DNA from: Sulfitobacter albidus
GTDB taxonomy: Bacteria > Pseudomonadota > Alphaproteobacteria > Rhodobacterales > Rhodobacteraceae
DNA: 64,000 nt
Reading direction: 5' to 3'
Assembly: GCF_018200035.1 (NCBI RefSeq)
Contig: NZ_CP073581.1
Span: 616,501-680,500, forward strand
Below are positions 54,476 to 63,791 of the stretch, in pieces. The translations under genes and the position numbers were made by a program. Every line of letters starts with the position of its first letter. The stretch's first letter is position 1. The notes under the pieces were generated by a model. It did not search any database. It saw only the letters and a list, made by a program, of their open reading frames with translations, and was not told where the DNA came from.

Positions 54476-55930
54476 ATGCAGACCCAACCCACCGCGAGCC
54501 ATTTCATCGGCGGCCAATACGTCGAGGACACCGAAGGCACAAAGATCGATGTGATCTATCCCGCCACGGGCGAGGTGATCGCCACCGTGCACGCGGCCAC
54601 GCCCGCAATCGTCGAACAGGCCATCACCGCCGCGCGGGGCGCACAGGCGGCATGGGCCGCGATGAGCGGGACCGAGCGGGGGCGCATCTTGCGCCGTGCC
54701 GCCGACATCATGCGCGATCGCAACCACGATCTGTCGGTGCTGGAAACCTACGACACCGGCAAGCCCTATCAGGAGACCTCCGTCGCGGATGCTACCTCCG
54801 GGGCGGATGCGCTGGAGTATTTTGGTGGCATGGCCGCGACCCTCACGGGCGAGCATATCCCGCTGGGCGGGGGCGATTGGGTCTATACCCGCCGCGAGGC
54901 GCTGGGCGTCTGCGTGGGGATCGGCGCCTGGAACTACCCCACGCAGATCGCCTGCTGGAAGGGCGCACCGGCGCTGGCCTGCGGCAATGCGGTGATCTTC
55001 AAACCCTCCGAGACGACACCGCTCTGCGCGCTAAAGGTGGCGGAGATCCTGGTGGAAGCTGGCCTGCCCGCGGGGCTTTACAACGTGGTGCAGGGACTGG
55101 GCGATGTGGGTGCATCGCTGGTGACCGATCCGCGCGTCGACAAGGTCTCGCTCACCGGGTCGGTGCCGACGGGGCGCAAGGTCTACGCCGCCGCGGCGCA
55201 GGGCATGAAGCATGTCACGATGGAGCTGGGCGGCAAATCCCCGATGATCGTGTTTGACGACGCGCATATCGAAAACGCCGTATCGGGGGCGATCAACGGG
55301 AATTTCTACAGTTCGGGTCAGGTCTGCTCCAACGGGACACGGGTGTTTGTGCACAAAGGCATCAAGGAGGCGTTTCTGACCCGTCTGGCCGAGCGGCTGG
55401 AGACGGCGGTGATCGGGGATCCGATGGAGCCGGAGACGAGTTTTGGCCCGATGGTGTCGCAGCAGCAGATGGATATCGCGCTGGACTACATCGCCAAGGG
55501 TGAGGCCGAGGGCGCGCGGCTGGTCTACGGTGGCAAGCGGATCGCGCGCGACGGATTTTACATGCAGCCGACGGTTTTTGCCGATGTGACCGACGACATG
55601 GTCATCGCGCGCGAGGAAATCTTTGGCCCCGTGATGGCGGTGCTGGATTTCGAGGACGAGGCCGAGGTGATGGCACGCGCCAACGACACCGAATTCGGGC
55701 TGGCGGCGGGGGTTTTCACCAACGATCTGACCCGCGCGCACCGCATCGCTGCCGGGTTCGAGGCGGGCACCTGCTATATCAACACCTACAATGATGCGCC
55801 GGTGGAGGCGCCCTTTGGCGGGGTGAAGGCCTCCGGTGTGGGGCGCGAGAACTCCAAGGCTGCGATCGAGCACTACAGCCAGCTGAAATCGGTCTACGTG
55901 CGCATGGGCGACGTCGAGGCGCCGTTCTAG
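54476..55930 (+). CDS. betB: Betaine-aldehyde dehydrogenase
   Basis: A 484-residue NAD(P)-dependent aldehyde dehydrogenase making glycine betaine, the final step. Cofactor-binding [20 protein letters not shown] and [11 protein letters not shown] are present. Catalytic glutamate near 250 lies in MELGGKSPM and the nucleophilic cysteine near 284 in [14 protein letters not shown]. Length is normal. GAGAGAG precedes the ATG. Confidence 0.95.
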   Translation: MQTQPTASHFIGGQYVEDTEGTKIDVIYPATGEVIATVHAATPAIVEQAITAARGAQAAWAAMSGTERGRILRRAADIMRDRNHDLSVLETYDTGKPYQETSVADATSGADALEYFGGMAATLTGEHIPLGGGDWVYTRREALGVCVGIGAWNYPTQIACWKGAPALACGNAVIFKPSETTPLCALKVAEILVEAGLPAGLYNVVQGLGDVGASLVTDPRVDKVSLTGSVPTGRKVYAAAAQGMKHVTMELGGKSPMIVFDDAHIENAVSGAINGNFYSSGQVCSNGTRVFVHKGIKEAFLTRLAERLETAVIGDPMEPETSFGPMVSQQQMDIALDYIAKGEAEGARLVYGGKRIARDGFYMQPTVFADVTDDMVIAREEIFGPVMAVLDFEDEAEVMARANDTEFGLAAGVFTNDLTRAHRIAAGFEAGTCYINTYNDAPVEAPFGGVKASGVGRENSKAAIEHYSQLKSVYVRMGDVEAPF

Positions 55931-56041
55931 CCGCGATCTGACGGAGCGGCTGACGCCGCACGCGATATTTGGCGCGTGGGGCGGCTGTGCTCGCAGTATT
56001 TTAGCGGTCGGGGCGGTTGCGAGGGTGCTCCGGTCTGCTGA

Positions 56042-56168
56042 GAGGTGCTTGAGGGCGCTTTGTGCGCCTCAAGTCACCTCACCGAGGATGGATGCGATTC
56101 TGCGGTGCCTCAAGGACATGCCCGGCGTGCGCCGGGGGCCTTCGGCCTCCTTGACCCACCGCAGAATC
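56042..56168 (+). other. Highly structured betB-betA intergenic element
   Basis: Two folded blocks in the betA leader. Block 1 (56042-56080) is a long hairpin: GAGGTG and CTTGAGG pair with CCTCAAG and CACCTC, with two single-base bulges and an inner CGC/GCG capped by a 5-base loop. Block 2 (56096-56168) has an outer stem GATTCTGCGGTG / CACCGCAGAATC, an inner stem CAAGGA / TCCTTG and two enclosed hairpins, CCCGGC-GTGC-GCCGGG and GGCC-TTC-GGCC. It ends 20 bases before the betA ATG. It could be a terminator/attenuator, a stabiliser or a mobile palindromic repeat. Confidence 0.7.
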
Positions 56169-56188
56169 ACGAGAGAAGGAAGACGGAT

Positions 56189-57847
56189 ATGGAAGCGGAT
56201 TATGTGATTGTGGGTGCGGGCAGCGCGGGCTGCGCGATGGCCTACCGGCTGGGCGAGGCGGGCGAGAGCGTGCTGGTGATCGAGCACGGGGGATCGGACG
56301 CAGGCCCGTTCATCCAGATGCCCGCCGCGCTGAGCTATCCGATGAACATGAAGCGCTACGACTGGGGGTTGGAATCCGAGCCCGAGCCGCATCTGGGCGG
56401 GCGGCGTCTGGTGGTGCCGCGCGGCAAGGTGATCGGTGGATCGTCGTCGATCAACGGGATGGTCTACGTGCGCGGGCACGCGATGGATTTCGATCATTGG
56501 CGTGACAGCGGCGCGGACGGTTGGGGCTACGCCGATGTGTTACCCTACTACCGCCGGATGGAGACATGGCACGACGGCGGCCACGGTGGCGACAGCTACT
56601 GGCGCGGCACCGACGGGCCGCTGCACGTCAGCCGCGGGCCGCGTGAGAACCCGCTGTTCGAGGCCTTTGTCGCGGCGGGAAAGCAGGCGGGATATGAGGC
56701 CACGGACGACTATAACGGTCAAAAGCAGGAAGGCTTTGGCCCGATGGAGCAGACGGTTTGGAACGGGCGGCGCTGGTCGGCGGCCAATGCGTATCTGCGT
56801 CCCGCGCTCAAACGCGCGAATGTCGGGCTCACGCGCGCGTTGGCGCGGCGGGTGGTGATCGAAGAGGGGCGCGCCGTGGGCGTCGAGGTCAAGCGCGGTG
56901 GCCGGATCGAGGTGATCCGCGCGCGGCGCGAGGTGATCCTGGCGGCCTCGTCGATCAACTCGCCCAAGATCCTGATGCATTCGGGCATCGGCCCCGCCGC
57001 CCACCTGGCCGAGCACGGGATCGAGGTGCTGGCAGACCGGCCCGGTGTCGGGGGCAATCTGCAGGACCATCTGGAGGTCTACATGCAGATGGCCTCGAAA
57101 CAGCCGATCACGCTCTACAAGCATTGGAACCTCGTGTCGAAGGCGCTGATCGGGGCGCAGTGGCTGTTTTTCAAGCGCGGCATGGGCGCGTCCAACCAGT
57201 TTGAGAGTGCGGCGTTCATCCGGTCGAAGGCCGGGATCGCCTACCCGGACATCCAGTACCATTTCCTGCCCATCGCCGTGCGCTATGATGGCAAGGTCGC
57301 CGCAGAGGGGCACGGGTTTCAGGCCCATGTGGGGCCGATGCGCAGCAAATCGCGCGGACGGGTTTCGTTGAAATCCAGCGACCCCGACGCGGCGCCGAAG
57401 ATCGTGTTCAACTACATGTCGCACCCCGAGGACTGGGAGGAGTGGCGCCGCTGCGTGCGCCTGACGCGCGAGATCTTTGCGCAGGATGCTTTTGCGCCTT
57501 TTGTCAAACACGAGATCCAGCCGGGCGCGGATGTGCAGAGCGACGATGAGATCGACGGATTTGTGCGCGAACACGCCGAGAGCGCCTATCACCCTTGCGG
57601 CACCTGCAAGATGGGCCGCGCGGATGATCCTGACGCGGTCGTTGATCCACAGGGCCGGGTGATCGGGGTCGGGGGCCTGCGGGTTGCGGACAGCTCGATC
57701 TTTCCGCGCATCACCAACGGCAACCTCAACGCGCCGTCGATCATGGTGGGCGAGAAGATGGCCGATCACGTGTTGGGCCGCGACCCGATTGCGCCCTCGA
57801 ACGACCAACCCTGGGTGCACCCCGATTGGGAAACCGCACAGCGTTAA
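56189..57847 (+). CDS. betA: Choline dehydrogenase
   Basis: A 552-residue FAD-dependent GMC oxidoreductase that oxidises choline to betaine aldehyde. The N-terminal FAD site reads [21 protein letters not shown] signature 1 region [19 protein letters not shown], signature 2 [16 protein letters not shown], and the C-terminal catalytic segment [13 protein letters not shown] then [34 protein letters not shown] precedes the ATG. It is last in the bet cluster, separated from betB by the structured element. Confidence 0.95.
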   Translation: MEADYVIVGAGSAGCAMAYRLGEAGESVLVIEHGGSDAGPFIQMPAALSYPMNMKRYDWGLESEPEPHLGGRRLVVPRGKVIGGSSSINGMVYVRGHAMDFDHWRDSGADGWGYADVLPYYRRMETWHDGGHGGDSYWRGTDGPLHVSRGPRENPLFEAFVAAGKQAGYEATDDYNGQKQEGFGPMEQTVWNGRRWSAANAYLRPALKRANVGLTRALARRVVIEEGRAVGVEVKRGGRIEVIRARREVILAASSINSPKILMHSGIGPAAHLAEHGIEVLADRPGVGGNLQDHLEVYMQMASKQPITLYKHWNLVSKALIGAQWLFFKRGMGASNQFESAAFIRSKAGIAYPDIQYHFLPIAVRYDGKVAAEGHGFQAHVGPMRSKSRGRVSLKSSDPDAAPKIVFNYMSHPEDWEEWRRCVRLTREIFAQDAFAPFVKHEIQPGADVQSDDEIDGFVREHAESAYHPCGTCKMGRADDPDAVVDPQGRVIGVGGLRVADSSIFPRITNGNLNAPSIMVGEKMADHVLGRDPIAPSNDQPWVHPDWETAQR

Positions 57848-57912
57848 CGAAATATTAACTCTCCGGTGTATTCCGCTCGCCCTTCGGTTGTGAGGGTTGT
57901 ATCATCGCTCTC

Positions 57913-58611
57913 ATGGTGGTTGTGGATTTCTGGGCGCGTCTGAGGGCGCGCGGGGCGCTTGTTCTGGCGCTGGGCCTTTTGGCCGTGTCGAGCCTGAGCC
58001 TTTGGGCCGTTGAGGCGCCGGAGCGGTTTGCTGGGACGGTCGCGGTCGTGGATGGCGATACGCTGGACGTGGGCGGCACGCGGGTGCGCCTGCACGCGAT
58101 CGACGCGCCCGAGATGGATCAAAGCTGCGTCACGCAGGCGGGCAGGGATTGGGCCTGCGGCGTTTGGGTCACGCGCGTCGTGCAGGACCGCTACGCCGGC
58201 GCCAAGGCGCAGTGCACGCGCGTGGATACCGATCGCTACGGGCGCACGGTGGCGCGCTGCACGGTGCGCGGTGAGGATATCGCGGGCTGGCTGGTGGGCG
58301 AAGGGCTCGCCTTTGCCTACGTGAAATACGGTCGCGACTACGAGGTGCTGGAGCAGCGGGCGATGCGCGCGCGGCGCGGTCTGCACCGGGTGAGCCTCGC
58401 GCGCCCGTCCGATCACCGGGCGGGCAGGGGTGGCATCGCCCCCGAGGGCTGCGCGGTCAAGGGCAACGTCAGCGCGTCGGGCGAGCGGATCTATCACGTG
58501 CCCGGGCAGGCGTTCTACGACCGGACCCGCATCAGCGCGCGACGGGGCGAGCGGTGGTTCTGCTCCGAGGCGGCGGCGGTCGCGGCGGGCTGGCGCGCCG
58601 CGCGGCGTTAA
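57913..58611 (+). CDS. Staphylococcal-nuclease-like (SNase) family protein
   Basis: A 232-residue protein with an N-terminal signal or anchor (about 12-33: ALVLALGLLAVSSLSLW) and an SNase/TNase fold at about 40-165. Motifs VVDGDTLDVGGTRVRLHAID and APEMDQ, and DRYGRTVARCTVRGEDIAGW, carry the catalytic Asp/Arg pattern. The C-terminal 60 residues (CAVKGNVSASGERIYHVPGQ) resemble an added domain seen in several roseobacter members. Probably an exported or membrane-bound nuclease. It converges on pccR, and the stops overlap within TTAA. Confidence 0.88.
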   Translation: MVVVDFWARLRARGALVLALGLLAVSSLSLWAVEAPERFAGTVAVVDGDTLDVGGTRVRLHAIDAPEMDQSCVTQAGRDWACGVWVTRVVQDRYAGAKAQCTRVDTDRYGRTVARCTVRGEDIAGWLVGEGLAFAYVKYGRDYEVLEQRAMRARRGLHRVSLARPSDHRAGRGGIAPEGCAVKGNVSASGERIYHVPGQAFYDRTRISARRGERWFCSEAAAVAAGWRAARR

Positions 58612-60005
58612 TCCACGCGGTAAGGCAGCACATCGCGGCGGTCGGGGTCGACGACCAAATGACGCTCCAGCGGGGGTACGGCGCGCTGGTGGCAGGTTTT
58701 CCGGGTGCAGATCCGGCAGGAAATCCCGATGGGTTCGAACGCAGTGTCACGGCTAAGATCCAGACCGTCGGCATAGACGACCTGCGACGCGTGGCGCACC
58801 TCGCACCCCAGCGCGATGGCGAAGCGGCGCGTGGGCGCCCCGAAGCGCCCCGCCGATTTGCTGATATCGCGCGCGACCGAAAGATAGCGCACGCCGTCGG
58901 GCGTTTCGGCCAATTGCCGCAGGAAGCGCCCGGGCGTCTCGAATGCGCGGTGCACGTTCCACAGGGGGCAGGCCCCGCCAAAGCGCGCGAATTGCAGCCG
59001 GGTGGCCGAATGGCGCTTGGTGATCGTGCCGGCCTGATCCACCCGCACAAAGAAAAACGGCAGCCCCTTTGCGCCGGGGCGTTGCAGGGTCGATAGCCGG
59101 TGCGCGACCTGTTCGATGCTCGCGCCGAAATGCTGCGACAAAGCTTCAAGATCGTGACGGCTGGCCTGCGCCTGCGCCAGAAAGGCGCCGTATGGCAGCA
59201 GGGCCGCCCCGGCAAAGTAGTTGGCCAGCCCCATCTTGGCGATTTCGCGGGCCGCGTCGGAATGGAACCGGGCCAGATCCAGCGTCGCGTCCAGCAGCGG
59301 CTCCTGCCTGCGCAGGGCCACCTGCAACAGCAGCTGAAAGGTCTGGGTCTGCGGCGGCACGCGGGCCGAGATATGCAGCGTACGGGTTTCCGGATCAAAC
59401 AGCCGCAGCGCCTCCATGTCGGTGAAGGCGACGCCGATCCCGCTTTGCCCCAGCGCGTCAATGGCGCGGGCGTGGATCGGGGCGCTGTCGGTGCGGCCGG
59501 CAAAGTGTTCGGCGGCGCGGTCCACGGCGTCGATGTAATTATCGCAATAGTGAAAGAAATCGCGCACCTCCTCCCAGGGGGAGGGCGTGGCGCGGGCATC
59601 CTCACGGCCCAAGGCTTCGTCGAGCGAGGCAAGGCGTTCGTGCGCCTGTCGGTAGCTTTGGTGCAGCTTGATGAAGGCACGCGCGAGCCCCGGCGCGTTG
59701 GACGCCGCCAGCCGCACGTCCGCCAGCGGCGGCATGTCCCCCTCGAACAGCGGATCGGCCAGCGCCTCTGAGATGTCAGAGGCCAGCCGCTCCCCATCGC
59801 CTGACGAAAGCTCGGTCACGTCCATCCCGAATTCCCGCGCCAGCGCCACCACAACGGTGGTCGACACGGGGCGGTTATTGTTCTCCATCTGGTTGAGATA
59901 GGGCAGCGAAACCCCCAGCCGGGCGGCAAAGGCCTTTTGCGTCTGTCCCAGCTTCAGCCGCTGTTCGCGCAGCTTGGATCCGGCGTAGAGTTTTTGCGTG
60001 GCCAT
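58608..60005 (-). CDS. pccR: Short-chain fatty acyl-CoA regulator (PccR/ScfR)
   Basis: A 465-residue transcription factor. The XRE helix-turn-helix is at 10-60 (KLREQRLKLGQTQKAFAARL, GVSLPYLNQMENNNRPVSTT). A DUF955/IrrE-like middle and a C-terminal cysteine-rich segment (ISCRICTRKTCHQRAVPPLE) are as in ScfR proteins. In Rhodobacter sphaeroides PccR controls propionyl-CoA carboxylase genes. Here pccB lies 1.5 kb away, beyond one transporter gene. ATG 60005 is chosen because the family starts MATQKLYAGSKLREQR. TTTGCAAA-type sites sit just upstream, so autoregulation is likely. Confidence 0.9.
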   Translation of the reverse strand: MATQKLYAGSKLREQRLKLGQTQKAFAARLGVSLPYLNQMENNNRPVSTTVVVALAREFGMDVTELSSGDGERLASDISEALADPLFEGDMPPLADVRLAASNAPGLARAFIKLHQSYRQAHERLASLDEALGREDARATPSPWEEVRDFFHYCDNYIDAVDRAAEHFAGRTDSAPIHARAIDALGQSGIGVAFTDMEALRLFDPETRTLHISARVPPQTQTFQLLLQVALRRQEPLLDATLDLARFHSDAAREIAKMGLANYFAGAALLPYGAFLAQAQASRHDLEALSQHFGASIEQVAHRLSTLQRPGAKGLPFFFVRVDQAGTITKRHSATRLQFARFGGACPLWNVHRAFETPGRFLRQLAETPDGVRYLSVARDISKSAGRFGAPTRRFAIALGCEVRHASQVVYADGLDLSRDTAFEPIGISCRICTRKTCHQRAVPPLERHLVVDPDRRDVLPYRVD

Positions 60006-60016
60006 GGCGCGCGCCT

Positions 60017-60054
60017 TTTGCAACTTTGCATCAGCGTCAGACTAGCTTTGCAAA
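60017..60054. promoter_or_regulatory. Candidate PccR sites upstream of pccR
   Basis: TTTGCAAC-TTTGCATC in tandem (60017-60032) and a perfect palindrome TTTGCAAA at 60047-60054, 12-49 bases before the pccR ATG. The same octamer occurs before pccB. TTTGCAAA is, as I recall, the core of the reported PccR motif; I could not check this. Confidence 0.7.
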
Positions 60055-60069
60055 GGTCGGGCGGCAAGG

Positions 60070-61314
60070 CTACTCCGCAGGCTCGCCGCGCAACAGCACG
60101 GTGCGTTCGCGGCGGATCACCGCAAGGATGGACACCAGCCCCAGCAGCGCTGTGAGGAACATGATCCATAACAGCGGGAACGCACCCGTCTCGGCCGTCA
60201 GCATGGCACCGGCCAGCGCACTCAGCCCCGCGCCCCCGCCAATCATGATCGCCCCGCCCAGCCCCGAAGCAGTGCCCGCCAGATGCGGGCGCACCGACAG
60301 CATCCCGGCGGTGGAGTTCGGGATCGCAAGGCCATTGCCCAGCCCCACCAGCGTCATCAGCCCAAAAAAGCTCACCGGGCTGCCGTAGCCGGACATGAAG
60401 ATCAGCAACGAGATCGCGCCGCCCACGGAATTTGCAATGCAGCCCCACATCACCATCGTGTTCACGCCAAAGCGCACAGCGTAGCGCCCGGTGATGAAGT
60501 TACCCGCAAAATACCCCACCGCCGGCGCGCCGAAAAAGAACCCAAGCACCGAGGGCGACATCCCGAACACTTCCTTGCCCACGAAAGGGGCGCCGCCCAG
60601 ATAGGCAAAGAACGCGCCCGACGAGAAACCCGCCGCCAGTGCATAGCCCCAGAAACGCGGGCTGCGGAACAGCTCCGGATATTCGGCGAATTGCTGGGTG
60701 ATGGATTTGCTGGACGGGATCGCCGTCTCGCCCATGTCGAACCACGCCAGAACGGCCGTCCCCAGACCCATCGCAAACAGCGCCCAGAAAACGGCCTGCC
60801 AGCCAAACCATTCGTCCAGCACCCCGCCCAATGCGGGCGAGATCATCGGCACCACGGCCATCCCCATCGTCACATAGCCGATCATCGACGCGGCCTGATC
60901 CTGATCGTACATATCGCGCACCGCGGCGCGGCTCAGCACCATGGCCGTGGCGATGGCGGCCTGCACCATGCGGAAGAACAGGAAAACTTCGATCGACGGC
61001 GCGTAGATGCAGCCGAGCGTGGCCGCCAGAAACACCATCAGCCCCCACAGGATCACCGGCCGCCGCCCGAATTTGTCCGACAGCGGCCCGACAAAGATCT
61101 GGAGCACTCCCGAGAACCCCAGATAGATCGCCACCGACAGCTGCATCACGGCGTAATCGGTGCCAAAATGCGTGGCCATCTTGGGCAGGCTGGGCAAAAA
61201 CATGTTCATCACGCAGGCGGACATGCCGGCCAGCAGGATAAGCGTCAGAATGTGGGGCGGGGATCTGCGGTTGCCGAAACGAACGGGCGCCAGATCATTG
61301 CGTAAAGGAGCCAT
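60070..61314 (-). CDS. MFS transporter, Bcr/CflA-like
   Basis: A 414-residue permease with 12 predicted helices. The family A-loop is QIFVGPLSDKFGRRPVILWG and the drug:H+ antiporter motif C-like region is QDQAASMIGYVTMGMAVVPM then ISPALGGVLDEWFGW. Members export drugs or small metabolites. ATG 61314 is preferred; the longer frame starts at a weak codon. It sits between pccR and pccB, on the same strand as pccR, and may be under the same TTTGCAAA-type control. Confidence 0.88.
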   Translation of the reverse strand: MAPLRNDLAPVRFGNRRSPPHILTLILLAGMSACVMNMFLPSLPKMATHFGTDYAVMQLSVAIYLGFSGVLQIFVGPLSDKFGRRPVILWGLMVFLAATLGCIYAPSIEVFLFFRMVQAAIATAMVLSRAAVRDMYDQDQAASMIGYVTMGMAVVPMISPALGGVLDEWFGWQAVFWALFAMGLGTAVLAWFDMGETAIPSSKSITQQFAEYPELFRSPRFWGYALAAGFSSGAFFAYLGGAPFVGKEVFGMSPSVLGFFFGAPAVGYFAGNFITGRYAVRFGVNTMVMWGCIANSVGGAISLLIFMSGYGSPVSFFGLMTLVGLGNGLAIPNSTAGMLSVRPHLAGTASGLGGAIMIGGGAGLSALAGAMLTAETGAFPLLWIMFLTALLGLVSILAVIRRERTVLLRGEPAE

Positions 61315-61396
61315 GCTACCGGAATTAGACCTGTCCCCCATGCTTGTCTACTCTTCGGGTTGTATTATTGATAATTAAATTGTGAACTAAAGCAGA

Positions 61397-61445
61397 TTTG
61401 CAGTTAGCTGATCCGCACGTGAATATAGTTTGCAAATTTGCCAAA
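61397..61445. promoter_or_regulatory. Candidate PccR sites upstream of pccB
   Basis: TTTGCAGT (61397-61404) and the tandem TTTGCAAA-TTTGCCAA (61429-61444), 68-116 bases before the pccB ATG and within an AT-rich stretch. The tandem 8-base spacing matches the arrangement upstream of pccR, which supports a common regulator. The MFS gene start lies on the other side, so it may share control. Confidence 0.7.
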
Positions 61446-61512
61446 TGGCGCTTTGTCTCCTCCGCGCGCTCCGGTACAAGCACGCCAACAGTCTCTCGGG
61501 AGGAGTGCGACC

Positions 61513-63045
61513 ATGAAAGATATCCTGCAACAGCTTGACGACCGCCGTGAAACCGCCCGCCTGGGCGGCGGCCAGAAGCGGATCGACGCCCAGCACGGGC
61601 GCGGCAAGCTCACGGCGCGTGAGCGGGTGCACCTGCTGCTCGACGAGGGATCTTTCGAAGAGTTCGATATGTTCGTCACCCACCGCTGCACCGACTTCGG
61701 GATGGAGCAGGCAAAACCCGCGGGCGACGGTGTGGTCACCGGCTGGGGCACGATCAACGGGCGCCTCGTCTATGTGTTCAGCCAGGACTTCACCGTCCTT
61801 GGCGGCTCGGTATCTGAAACCCACGCCAAAAAGATCTGCAAGATCATGGATATGGCCGTGCAGAACGGCGCGCCCATCATCGGCATCAACGATTCCGGTG
61901 GCGCGCGCATCCAGGAAGGCGTCGACAGCCTTGCAGGTTACGGCGAGGTGTTCCAGCGCAATATCGAAGCCTCCGGCGTGGTGCCGCAGATTTCCGTTAT
62001 CATGGGGCCCTGCGCGGGCGGGGCGGTCTATTCGCCCGCGATGACTGACTTCATCTTTATGGTCAAAGACAGCTCTTACATGTTCGTCACCGGCCCCGAT
62101 GTGGTGAAAACCGTCACCAACGAACAGGTCACCGCCGAAGAACTGGGCGGCGCCAGCACGCACACCCGAAAATCCTCCGTCGCCGACGCGGCCTTCGAGA
62201 ATGACGTCGAAGCGCTGGCCGAGGTCCGCCGCCTCGTCGATTTCCTGCCTGCCAACAATCAGGCCAAACCGCCCGTGCGGCCGTTCTTTGACGATCCCGC
62301 CCGGATCGAGCCCTCGCTCGACACGCTGGTGCCAGAGAACGCCAATACCCCCTACGACATGAAGGAGCTGATCCTCAAGCTCGCCGACGAAGGGGACTTC
62401 TACGAGATCCAGGAGGAATTCGCCAAGAACATCGTGATCGGCTTCGTCCGCATCGAAGGGCGCACCGTCGGTGTCGTTGCCAATCAGCCGATGGTGCTTG
62501 CGGGCGTGCTCGACATCGACAGCGCGCGCAAGGCCGCACGCTTCGTGCGTTTCTGCGACGCGTTCGAAATCCCGATCCTGACGCTGATCGATGTGCCCGG
62601 CTTCCTGCCGGGTACCTCTCAGGAATACGGCGGCGTCATCAAACACGGCGCGAAACTACTGTTCGCCTACGGCGAGGCGACCGTGCCCATGGTCACCGTC
62701 ATCACCCGCAAGGCCTACGGCGGCGCCTATGTGGTCATGGCGTCCAAACACCTGCGCTCTGATTTCAACTACGCATGGCCCACCTCTGAAATCGCGGTGA
62801 TGGGCGCGAAGGGCGCGACCGAAATCATTCACCGCGCCGATCTGAATGACCCCGAAAAACTTGCCCAGCATACCGCGGATTACGAAGAGCGCTTTGCCAA
62901 TCCCTTCGTCGCGGCGGAGCGTGGGTTCATCGATGAGGTCATCCAGCCCCACACCACCCGCAAACGCATCGCGCGCGCTTTTGCCAGCCTGCGCAACAAG
63001 AAAACCACGCGCCCGTGGAAAAAGCACGACAACATCCCGTTGTAG
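61513..63045 (+). CDS. pccB: Propionyl-CoA carboxylase, beta (carboxyltransferase) subunit
   Basis: A 510-residue enzyme subunit that transfers carboxyl from biotin to propionyl-CoA, making methylmalonyl-CoA. Oxyanion and acyl-CoA motifs: [37 protein letters not shown] and [20 protein letters not shown] with [23 protein letters not shown] precedes the ATG. The alpha subunit (pccA) is not in the window and probably lies downstream. Its regulator PccR is nearby. Confidence 0.96.
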   Translation: MKDILQQLDDRRETARLGGGQKRIDAQHGRGKLTARERVHLLLDEGSFEEFDMFVTHRCTDFGMEQAKPAGDGVVTGWGTINGRLVYVFSQDFTVLGGSVSETHAKKICKIMDMAVQNGAPIIGINDSGGARIQEGVDSLAGYGEVFQRNIEASGVVPQISVIMGPCAGGAVYSPAMTDFIFMVKDSSYMFVTGPDVVKTVTNEQVTAEELGGASTHTRKSSVADAAFENDVEALAEVRRLVDFLPANNQAKPPVRPFFDDPARIEPSLDTLVPENANTPYDMKELILKLADEGDFYEIQEEFAKNIVIGFVRIEGRTVGVVANQPMVLAGVLDIDSARKAARFVRFCDAFEIPILTLIDVPGFLPGTSQEYGGVIKHGAKLLFAYGEATVPMVTVITRKAYGGAYVVMASKHLRSDFNYAWPTSEIAVMGAKGATEIIHRADLNDPEKLAQHTADYEERFANPFVAAERGFIDEVIQPHTTRKRIARAFASLRNKKTTRPWKKHDNIPL

Positions 63046-63156
63046 AACCGCCCATGCCCCTGCACCCTTTCAAAAATACCTTGCGCGGCCTTCTCTGCGC
63101 GCGCGACGCGGGAACTTCCGCGCCGCCCTCGCCGTTGGGCGCTAAAGGAGTGTGCG

Positions 63157-63417
63157 ATGGCCAAGGACAGACCCAGCATCAAGGACGAGGATACCTACGA
63201 GGCGTTGCGCGCCGATGGGGCGTCCAAGCAAAAGGCGGCGGCGATTGCCAATGCGAAAGCCAGCGACGATCAGAACCCGTCGCGCAAGGGGGGCAAGCAG
63301 CCGCCCTACGAGGAGTGGACACGCGACGCGCTGTACGAACGGGCGCAGGAGCTGGACATCGACGGGCGCTCGGATATGGACAAATCCGAATTGATAGAGG
63401 CGCTGCGCAGCACCTGA
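63157..63417 (+). CDS. Small DUF7218/Rho-N-like protein
   Basis: An 86-residue acidic and basic protein. The first half MAKDRPSIKDEDTYEALRAD and GASKQKAAAIANAKASDD matches small DUF7218 proteins, and the second half YEEWTRDALYERAQELDIDG then DMDKSELIEALRST looks like a Rho-N/SAP-type helix pair. It probably binds nucleic acid. GGAG lies 6-10 bases upstream. It follows pccB by 111 bases. Confidence 0.75.
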   Translation: MAKDRPSIKDEDTYEALRADGASKQKAAAIANAKASDDQNPSRKGGKQPPYEEWTRDALYERAQELDIDGRSDMDKSELIEALRST

Positions 63418-63437
63418 TCGGCATCGCGGCAGCTGTC

Positions 63438-63791
63438 ATGCTCAGCACCGCTGCTCAGGCTGAGGATGTGCCATCCGGCCAAGACGTCACGCTGCATGAA
63501 GTGCTTGTTGACCGTCAGGGGGAGGCGACATGGCTGCGCTTTCGCTTTCTTGCGCCGCAGATCGGCCGCGAAGAAGGACAGGTCGGTTTCGATGTGGCGG
63601 GCGAGGACATGCTGCATCTGTGCGACACGCTCGCTCTTCCATACATGCATGAATACACCCTCACGGGGGACCGCATCGTGATCTCCTTCATGGACCGGAT
63701 CACGGAATTCAGCGTGCCCGACCCCGACGCCACGCAGTTTTTCGAGGCTTTTCGCCCTGTGGACGGTGCCTGCATGTGGGATGAATTCTGA
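63438..63791 (+). CDS. DUF6497 secreted protein
   Basis: Residues from MLSTAAQAEDVPSGQDVTLH to ATQFFEAFRPVDGACMWDEF match DUF6497, which in this family group sits near pcc genes. The strict ATG at 63438 leaves too short a signal. The hydrophobic coding upstream (LIGIAAAVMLSTAAQA) implies that translation begins earlier, perhaps at CTG 63414 or another unusual codon. The export site is probably after AAQA. Function unknown. Confidence 0.72.
   Translation: MLSTAAQAEDVPSGQDVTLHEVLVDRQGEATWLRFRFLAPQIGREEGQVGFDVAGEDMLHLCDTLALPYMHEYTLTGDRIVISFMDRITEFSVPDPDATQFFEAFRPVDGACMWDEF

Noticed and set aside
56096-56168. Possible tRNA, because of the 73-base cloverleaf-like fold
   Set aside because: No anticodon loop, T-loop or D-loop sequences; two inner arms only.
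56025-56207. 60-residue reading over the betB-betA element
   Set aside because: Its codons follow the palindromes of the folded element; coding there is probably incidental.
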